A DNA stretch of 64,000 bases from Collinsella sp. (GTDB lineage: Bacteria > Actinomycetota > Coriobacteriia > Coriobacteriales > Coriobacteriaceae). Made by a program: the position numbers and the translations under genes. Below the pieces are notes generated by a model that made no database searches, was not told the origin of the DNA, and saw nothing but the letters and a program-made list of their open reading frames with translations. Shown piece after piece: positions 58,871-64,000 of the stretch. Every line of letters begins with the position of its first letter. Position 1 is the first letter of the stretch. The stretch covers positions 11,842 to 75,841 of the forward strand of contig JAGZUC010000008.1 in NCBI GenBank assembly GCA_018380195.1, in the 5' to 3' direction.

Positions 58871-59245
58871 TTGGCCCGTATTAATGGTGTCGACCTCCCG
58901 CGTGAGAAGCGCGTTGAGATCGGTCTGACCTACATTTACGGCATCGGCCGCACCACTGCGACGAAGATCTGCGTCGAGTGCAACGTTAACGTGGATACGC
59001 GCGTTAAGGACCTCACCGAGGATGAGGTTAACGCCATCCGCGATTATATCGATAAGAACCAGATCATGGTTGAGGGCGACCTCCGCCGTGAGCGCAACCA
59101 GAACGTCAAGCGCCTTATGGACATCGGCTGCAACCGCGGCCTTCGTCACCGCAAGGGCCTCCCGGTCCGCGGCCAGCGCACCCACACTAACGCTCGTACC
59201 CGCAAGGGCCCGAAGCGTCAGATCGGTGCTAAGAAGAAGAAATAA
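58871..59245 (+). CDS. rpsM: 30S ribosomal protein S13
   Basis: 124 aa from TTG 58871 behind AGAGGAGA. ARINGVDLPREKRVEIGLTY, IYGIGRTTA and GLPVRGQRTHTNARTRKGP are typical. Contacts P-site tRNA and bridge B1. Confidence 0.96.
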   Translation: MARINGVDLPREKRVEIGLTYIYGIGRTTATKICVECNVNVDTRVKDLTEDEVNAIRDYIDKNQIMVEGDLRRERNQNVKRLMDIGCNRGLRHRKGLPVRGQRTHTNARTRKGPKRQIGAKKKK

Positions 59246-59259
59246 GGAGCGCTAGATAG

Positions 59260-59664
59260 ATGGCTACTGCTAAGAAGAACGTTCGCGCTGCCCGTCTGAA
59301 GCGCGCGGACCGTAAGAACATTTCCGTGGGCCAGGCTCACATTCGTTCTACGTTCAACAACACGATCGTTTCGATCACCGATCCCCAGGGCAACGTCATT
59401 TCCTGGAAGTCGGCTGGCCAGGTGGGCTTCAAGGGCTCCCGTAAGTCCACGCCGTTCGCTGCCCAGATGGCTGCCGAGGCTGCTGCCAAGCAGGCCATGG
59501 AGCACGGTATGAAGAAGGTTTCCGTCTTCGTCAAGGGCCCCGGCTCCGGTCGTGAGACCGCCATCCGCTCCCTCCAGGCTGCTGGCCTCGAGGTCTCGAG
59601 CATCCAGGACAAGACCCCCATTCCGCACAACGGCTGCCGCCCCAAGAAGCGTCGCCGCGTGTAA
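59260..59664 (+). CDS. rpsK: 30S ribosomal protein S11
   Basis: 134 aa. GQAHIRSTFNNTIVSITDPQ and the C-terminal DKTPIPHNGCRPKKRRRV, which contains the NG site known to form isoaspartate in some species. Platform protein. Confidence 0.97.
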   Translation: MATAKKNVRAARLKRADRKNISVGQAHIRSTFNNTIVSITDPQGNVISWKSAGQVGFKGSRKSTPFAAQMAAEAAAKQAMEHGMKKVSVFVKGPGSGRETAIRSLQAAGLEVSSIQDKTPIPHNGCRPKKRRRV

Positions 59665-59683
59665 CTGAAAGGATCGTATCAAT

Positions 59684-60280
59684 ATGGCAATCGACAGGAC
59701 TCCTGTTCTTAAGCGCTGCCGTCAGCTCGGGATCGATCCCGCTGAGCTCGGTTACAGCAGCAAGAAGGAATCTATCCGTCAGCCCAAGCGCCGTCGCAAG
59801 GAATCTGAGTACGGCATGCAGCTGCGCGAGAAGCAGAAGGTCAAGTTCATCTATGGCGTTCTGGAGAAGCAGTTCCACGGCTACTTCAACAAGGCCCGCA
59901 AGATGAACGGCGTCACCGGTGAGAACCTCATGATCATCCTTGAGTCTCGCCTCGACAACGTCGTCTTCCGTCTTGGCTTCGCCCGCACCCGCAAAGAGGC
60001 TCGTCAGTCCGTCCGTCACGGTCACTTCACCGTGAACGGCAAGCGCGTGGACATCCCGTCCTACCGCGTCAAGGCCGGCGACGTCGTCGCTGTCGGCGAG
60101 AAGTTCCGTGACCTCCTCCCCATCAAGGAGGCCCTGATTTCCTCCGAGCGCTTTGAGGTCCCTGGCTGGCTCGAGGTCGATATCGAGAAGCTGTCTGGTA
60201 ACGTGCTCGCTCTGCCGACGCGTGAGCAGATCAGCGGTGATATCAACGAGCAGCTCATCGTCGAGCTCTACTCTAAGTAG
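59684..60280 (+). CDS. rpsD: 30S ribosomal protein S4
   Basis: 198 aa. S4 RNA-binding domain with LESRLDNVVFRLGFARTRKE and ARQSVRHGHFTVNGKRVDI; no zinc cysteines in the N terminus, so the C- form. Autoregulates the alpha operon in some bacteria. Confidence 0.97.
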   Translation: MAIDRTPVLKRCRQLGIDPAELGYSSKKESIRQPKRRRKESEYGMQLREKQKVKFIYGVLEKQFHGYFNKARKMNGVTGENLMIILESRLDNVVFRLGFARTRKEARQSVRHGHFTVNGKRVDIPSYRVKAGDVVAVGEKFRDLLPIKEALISSERFEVPGWLEVDIEKLSGNVLALPTREQISGDINEQLIVELYSK

Positions 60281-60312
60281 TCCATCCGGGCTGCTGAGGC
60301 TGGAGGTAATAC

Positions 60313-61254
60313 ATGTCAGAATTCATTAGGCCTCAGGTTCAGGTCGAAGAGATCAACGAGACGTCTGCTCGTGTCTCCGTCGAGCCGCTCGAGCGTGGCT
60401 ACGGCGATACGCTGGGTAACTCCCTTCGTCGCGTTCTTCTGTCCTCGCTCGAGGGTGCCGCCGTCGAGGCTATTCAGATCGATGGTGCGCAGCACGAGTT
60501 CATGACCATCCCTAACATGGTCGAGGATGTCACCGACATCGTCCTGAATGTCAAGGGTCTTGTCTTCAGGGCTCTCGGCACGACCGACGAGGCGACCGCC
60601 ACCATCTCGGTTGACGGCCCCTGCGAGGTCACCGGTGCGGACTTCTTTATTCCGTCCGAGTTTGAGCTGGTCAACCCCGAGCAGCACATCGCTACGCTCA
60701 CCGAGGGTGGCCATCTCACCATGAGCATGCGCATCGGCTATGGCCGCGGCTATGTTTCTGGCGAGGCCAACAAGCGCGACAACGATCCCATCGGTGTGAT
60801 CCACGTCGACTCGCTGTACTCGCCGGTTTCCCGTTGCGCCAAGCTCGTTGAGGCTTGCCGTGTCGGTCAGCACACCGACTACGACCGCCTTGTCCTCGAG
60901 ATCGAGACCAACGGCTCCATCGCCCCGCGCGACGCCGTGGTCCAGGCTGCCAATATCATCAACCAGCATATGGCCGCCTTTATGAACCTTGCCGAGACCC
61001 CCGAGGTCGAGGAGGAGGCTTCGATCTTCGCTCCCGAGGTCACCAACGACAACGCCGAGCTGGACAAGCAGATCGAGGATCTGGACCTTTCTGTCCGTTC
61101 CTACAACTGCCTTAAGCGCGCCAGCATTCACTCGGTCCGTCAGCTCGTTGAGTTCTCGGAGAACGATCTGCTCAACATCCGTAACTTCGGTGTTAAGTCG
61201 ATCGAGGAAGTGAAGGACAAGCTTGAGTCCATGGGCCTGAGCCTGAAGGCTTAA
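60313..61254 (+). CDS. rpoA: RNA polymerase alpha subunit
   Basis: 313 aa. N-terminal dimerisation/assembly domain with GYGDTLGNSLRRVLLSSLEG, acidic linker rich in Glu (EVEEEASIF), and C-terminal domain with LDLSVRSYNCLKRASIHSVR and NFGVKSIEEVKDKL for UP-element and activator contacts. Standard place between rpsD and rplQ. Confidence 0.97.
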   Translation: MSEFIRPQVQVEEINETSARVSVEPLERGYGDTLGNSLRRVLLSSLEGAAVEAIQIDGAQHEFMTIPNMVEDVTDIVLNVKGLVFRALGTTDEATATISVDGPCEVTGADFFIPSEFELVNPEQHIATLTEGGHLTMSMRIGYGRGYVSGEANKRDNDPIGVIHVDSLYSPVSRCAKLVEACRVGQHTDYDRLVLEIETNGSIAPRDAVVQAANIINQHMAAFMNLAETPEVEEEASIFAPEVTNDNAELDKQIEDLDLSVRSYNCLKRASIHSVRQLVEFSENDLLNIRNFGVKSIEEVKDKLESMGLSLKA

Positions 61255-61284
61255 TGCTTCGCATATTTGAGGAGAAACTAGACC

Positions 61285-61752
61285 ATGCGTCACAACGTTA
61301 AGAAGGGCCTGAAGCTCGGCACCGATGCGAGCCACACCAAGGCCATGAAGAAGAGCCTGGCCAAGGCCCTCTTCGAGAACGACCGCATCAAGACCACCGA
61401 GACCCGCGCTAAGGCGCTGCGTTCGGTCGTCGATCCGATCATCACCTGGGCCAAGAAGGGCGACCTGCACTCTCGTCGTCTGGCTATCGCCAAGCTCGGC
61501 GATAAGCAGCTCGTTGCCGAGATCTTCGACAAGGCTGCCCAGGGCATGTGGCAGGACCGCAACGGCGGTTACACCCGCATCATGAAGCTCGGCAACCGCA
61601 AGGGCGACAACGCTCCCATCGTTATCATGGAGCTCGTCACCGAGCCTTGCACGCCTAAGGCCAAGAAGGCTGCTCCGGCCCCCAAGAAGGCCGCTGCTCC
61701 CAAGAAGGTCGAGGCCGTCGAGGAGGCTCCTGCTGAGGAGACCGCTGAGTAG
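61285..61752 (+). CDS. rplQ: 50S ribosomal protein L17 with Ala/Lys/Glu tail
   Basis: 155 aa. MRHNVKKGLKLGTDASHTKA core plus GGYTRIMKLGNRKGDNAPIV. The last 35 residues (KKAAPAPKKAAAPKKVEAVE and on) are a low-complexity tail absent from the 117-130 aa standard proteins but common in actinobacteria. Confidence 0.96.
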   Translation: MRHNVKKGLKLGTDASHTKAMKKSLAKALFENDRIKTTETRAKALRSVVDPIITWAKKGDLHSRRLAIAKLGDKQLVAEIFDKAAQGMWQDRNGGYTRIMKLGNRKGDNAPIVIMELVTEPCTPKAKKAAPAPKKAAAPKKVEAVEEAPAEETAE

Positions 61753-61778
61753 ACAATCCGTCTGCATAGGCTATATTC

Positions 61779-61809
61779 GAGGGGTACGTTCGCGTACCCC
61801 TCTTTTTTT
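61779..61809 (+). terminator. Rho-independent terminator after rplQ
   Basis: GAGGGGTACG (61779-61788), TTCG tetraloop, CGTACCCCTC (61793-61802), then seven T. Ends the ribosomal operon; truA starts 35 bp later. Confidence 0.95.
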
Positions 61810-61844
61810 GTCGCGATACCGTTACTTGTTTGTTGGGAGCGCCC

Positions 61845-62669
61845 ATGACTGCCCCGTCTGATTTCAATTCGATTTCCGAGCTTGACGCCACGCTCGTATT
61901 TCGTGTGGCCTATGATGGCTCGTCGTATAGCGGATTTGCCGAGCAGCCGGGACAGACGACGGTTGCGGGTGAGCTGCGTCGAGCCATCGAGACGCTGCTT
62001 CGCCGCCCGATCGATTTGACGTGCGCGGGGCGTACCGATGCCGGCGTGCATGCCGTGGCTCAGTACATCAGCGTTCCCGTAACGGACGCTGAGCTCGCGT
62101 GTACGCGCCGTAGGTGGCTGCGGGCTATGGATGCCCTGCTGCCCAAAGATATCGCCATCAACGAGGTCTACAAGGCTCGTAAGGGCTTTTCTGCGCGCTT
62201 TGACGCGCGCTCTCGCACTTACACCTATCGCATTGCCGATCGTGATGCGCGGCCCGTGCTGTCACGCGGTGCTGTGTGGTGGCATCGCTATCCCCTCGAC
62301 GTCGATGCGATGGCGGCCGCCTGCCCTGCGCTTTTGGGAGAGCAGGAGTTTAAAAGCTTTTGCAAGGTTGCCTCTGCCGTGGGCAAACCTACGCACCGCT
62401 GCGTAATGCGCGCCGAGTTTGGCCATGAGGTTGCGTTTGGCGAGGACATCCTGACGTTTACCATCGAGGGCAATGCGTTTCTGCATTCGATGGTCCGTAC
62501 GATCGTTGGCACGCTTGTCGAGATTGGCATGCATCGCCGTGAACCCGAGTGGATGCGCGAGGTCATCGATGCTTGCGACCGTACCGCTGCGGGCCCCACG
62601 GCTCCTGCCTGCGGCCTTACGTTTATGGGCGTGGATTACGATCCCGCCGAGCTTGTCGTGCTCGACTAG
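61845..62669 (+). CDS. truA: tRNA pseudouridine(38-40) synthase
   Basis: 274 aa from ATG 61845 with GGGAG 5 bp upstream. FRVAYDGSSYSGFAEQPGQ, catalytic CAGRTDAGVHAVAQ and FLHSMVRTIVGTLVEIG. Modifies the anticodon arm. Often follows rplQ, sometimes with ecf transporter genes between, absent here. Confidence 0.95.
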   Translation: MTAPSDFNSISELDATLVFRVAYDGSSYSGFAEQPGQTTVAGELRRAIETLLRRPIDLTCAGRTDAGVHAVAQYISVPVTDAELACTRRRWLRAMDALLPKDIAINEVYKARKGFSARFDARSRTYTYRIADRDARPVLSRGAVWWHRYPLDVDAMAAACPALLGEQEFKSFCKVASAVGKPTHRCVMRAEFGHEVAFGEDILTFTIEGNAFLHSMVRTIVGTLVEIGMHRREPEWMREVIDACDRTAAGPTAPACGLTFMGVDYDPAELVVLD

Positions 62670-62830
62670 GGGAGGGCTCGACGCGCCGTTCGTCGGCACC
62701 TGTCATCTGTGGGCTGCGCGTGTGCAACATCTGTTCTTGGCGTGCAGTGCAACCGGTGTCTCATTGCTTTTATTGCCGGGGTGTACCATGAACGACAGTT
62801 TGATTCATTGCTGTCGAGAGGACGGATAAC

Positions 62831-63871
62831 TTGGTTCGACGTGTCTCGCATCCGCGACTTTCGGTGATCCTTGTAGTAGAAGGTTCGCCCAGCTATGCGA
62901 TGCGTGCGCTCGAGAGTATCCAGAACCAAGACCTCTACGATTTGCAGATTGTCGTTGTCTGCCGCGATGCTGCGCCCGGTGTGCGCCATTCGCTTCAAGT
63001 TGCTGCCGACAGGGACATCCATATTGATTTGATTGACGTCGAGGACGTGAAGCGCGGCGCTTGTCTTCGTGCCGGTTTTGATGCCTCGCGCGGCTCTCAA
63101 ATCATCGCCATGAACGCCGATGAGTGGTTTGCTCCGCAGGCCCTTTCCAAGATGGTCGATATCGCGTGCGATACTGCGGCAGACATTGTGCTCCCCTCGG
63201 TGTCGCTCGATCGATACGATGCGCATCGCGAGCGTCATTCGCGCGTCTTGGATGCTGCCTCTATTGCCATAGAAGACGAGTCTTCTATGGTGACTGAGCT
63301 GCCCCAGTTGATTTTGGGCGGCCTAGTCGCTCAGGCCTCTGGCGTGATGTATAGCCGTCCGCTGTTTGAGGCATGCCTGTCGCGCGGCAAGGCGTACCGT
63401 ACGGTTGAGTTTATGGCTTATGCGCTCTCGCAGGCACGATTCGTGTCCGGCTGCGGCGACGCTTGTTTCCACGCGGTGGCACCTAAGCTTACAGATGCCT
63501 TTGATCCCACCATGTTTGCCAGGATATCCGATGACACTCGAGCGCTCGACGAGCTTGCGGACTCACTCTCGGAAGCAGATAGCGGTGGTCGGCTCAAGCT
63601 GGCAAGCCAAAAGTTCTACTTTGCCGGACTGGTCGCCTGCATCGAGAATTTGTGTCTGAGCCCGCATGGAGTGTCGTCAATCGAGCGTTCCGCCCGCATG
63701 CGTGATATGCTCGAGGCGCCTCGAACCCGTCAGATGGTCGCCGCGCTCAAGGATAACCATCGGGGACTTGGTCTGTTGTTTGGGCCGATCGCCAGCGCCA
63801 AGCCCGCGCGCTGCGTGATGTGTACGCATCTGGCAGCTTTTCTTAACCGGACGGGCGTAAAAACCGCCTAA
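62831..63871 (+). CDS. Glycosyltransferase family 2-like protein
   Basis: 346 aa from TTG 62831 (GAGAGGAC upstream). N-terminal GT-A type domain: LSVILVVEGSPSYAMRALES, QNQDLYDLQIVVVCRD, and a metal-site-like IIAMNADEWFAPQALSKMVD in place of the usual DxDD. Residues 180-346 are helical without a recognised domain. It may transfer sugar to an envelope glycan; substrate unknown. The degenerate DxD makes catalytic activity less certain. Confidence 0.7.
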   Translation: MVRRVSHPRLSVILVVEGSPSYAMRALESIQNQDLYDLQIVVVCRDAAPGVRHSLQVAADRDIHIDLIDVEDVKRGACLRAGFDASRGSQIIAMNADEWFAPQALSKMVDIACDTAADIVLPSVSLDRYDAHRERHSRVLDAASIAIEDESSMVTELPQLILGGLVAQASGVMYSRPLFEACLSRGKAYRTVEFMAYALSQARFVSGCGDACFHAVAPKLTDAFDPTMFARISDDTRALDELADSLSEADSGGRLKLASQKFYFAGLVACIENLCLSPHGVSSIERSARMRDMLEAPRTRQMVAALKDNHRGLGLLFGPIASAKPARCVMCTHLAAFLNRTGVKTA

Positions 63872-63963
63872 ACGGCTCATTTCGAAACAAATTTGCATAG
63901 AGGTTGATTTCCGATCTCAGCCGAACACATTAGGCGGACAGGCCGTTCCCGCAGCTAGCCGAA

Positions 63964-63996
63964 CGTCCCCGAGGCCCCATCCGGGCCCCGGGGGCG
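63964..63996 (+). other. Strong GC hairpin at window end
   Basis: CCCCG-A-GGCCC (63967-63977) with GGGCC-C-CGGGG (63983-63993). The T-run test is impossible because the window ends at 64000. The preceding 63872-63963 shows no gene. Confidence 0.5.
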
Positions 63997-64000
63997 CCGT

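Noticed and set aside
1..64000. IS elements, integrase or prophage genes to explain the insert
   Set aside because: No transposase, integrase or phage structural gene was found on either strand.

Overview
The window reads as one chromosomal stretch of a high-GC gut actinobacterium of the class Coriobacteriia, most like Collinsella. This is inferred from the dense S10-spc-alpha ribosomal cluster with strong GC3 codon bias, an AccD-AccA fusion, the anaerobic purine-degradation genes and the style of the intergenic palindromes. No rRNA or tRNA gene is in the window, so the genus is a judgement, not a proof.

Layout. 1-4118: fatty-acid initiation genes (fabF end, accB, fabZ, accC, fused accDA). 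4135-7345: an orphan PTS EIIC, a cation-diffusion-facilitator transporter and a histidine phosphatase. 7381-13655: a very large palindrome, a structured leader, then rplC-rplD-rplW-rplB-rpsS-rplV-rpsC-rplP-rpmC-rpsQ-rplN-rplX, ending in a clear terminator. rpsJ is absent. 13664-15945: a Gfo/Idh/MocA oxidoreductase plus DeoR regulator, bracketed by GGGGACAG palindromes. 15944-19114: RluA-type pseudouridine synthase and a U32 protein on the minus strand. 19414-30286: ridA, a DauR/YheO-like regulator, a purine permease, ssnA, ygfK, a four-cluster ferredoxin and a fused molybdenum-hydroxylase (xdh). 30552-41484: an accessory block with two different AAA ATPase-nuclease genes, each behind an unusual repeat array, a small promoter-to-terminator RNA unit, a DEDDh exonuclease, a broken gene, an unrecognised 787-aa protein with a glycine-rich hydrophobic segment, a GmrSD-like DUF262/DUF1524 nuclease and two small or anchored unknown proteins. 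41608-51716: a second DauR-like regulator, ygeX, ygeY, ygeW, mocA, hydA, yqeC, yqeB and an xdhC-like gene. 51735-62669: a palindrome and promoter, then rplE-rpsZ-rpsH-rplF-rplR-rpsE-rpmD-rplO-secY-adk-map-infA-rpmJ-rpsM-rpsK-rpsD-rpoA-rplQ and truA. 62831-63871: a glycosyltransferase-like gene.

How it fits together. The normally continuous S10-spc operon is cut between rplX and rplE by about 38 kb. Most of that insert is the selenium-dependent molybdenum hydroxylase / anaerobic purine (urate, xanthine) degradation system: uptake (permease), redox steps (xdh, ygfK, ferredoxin), ring opening and downstream breakdown (ssnA, hydA, ygeY, ygeW, ygeX), cofactor maturation (mocA, yqeB, yqeC, xdhC) and two paralogous regulators at the inner edges of the two halves. 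RidA fits as a guard against 2-aminoacrylate made by YgeX. The purine system is itself split by the 30.5-41.5 kb accessory block, which looks like a defence or genome-conflict island.

The most novel material is (1) a palindromic element family whose 67-nt core is conserved while its long self-complementary arms differ completely between copies, (2) five 23-bp direct repeats in exact register before a DUF4143 ATPase, (3) a 22-bp perfect inverted repeat before a DUF234 ATPase, (4) the 787-aa protein beside a GmrSD-like nuclease, and (5) conserved hairpins in the leaders of several ribosomal-protein genes.
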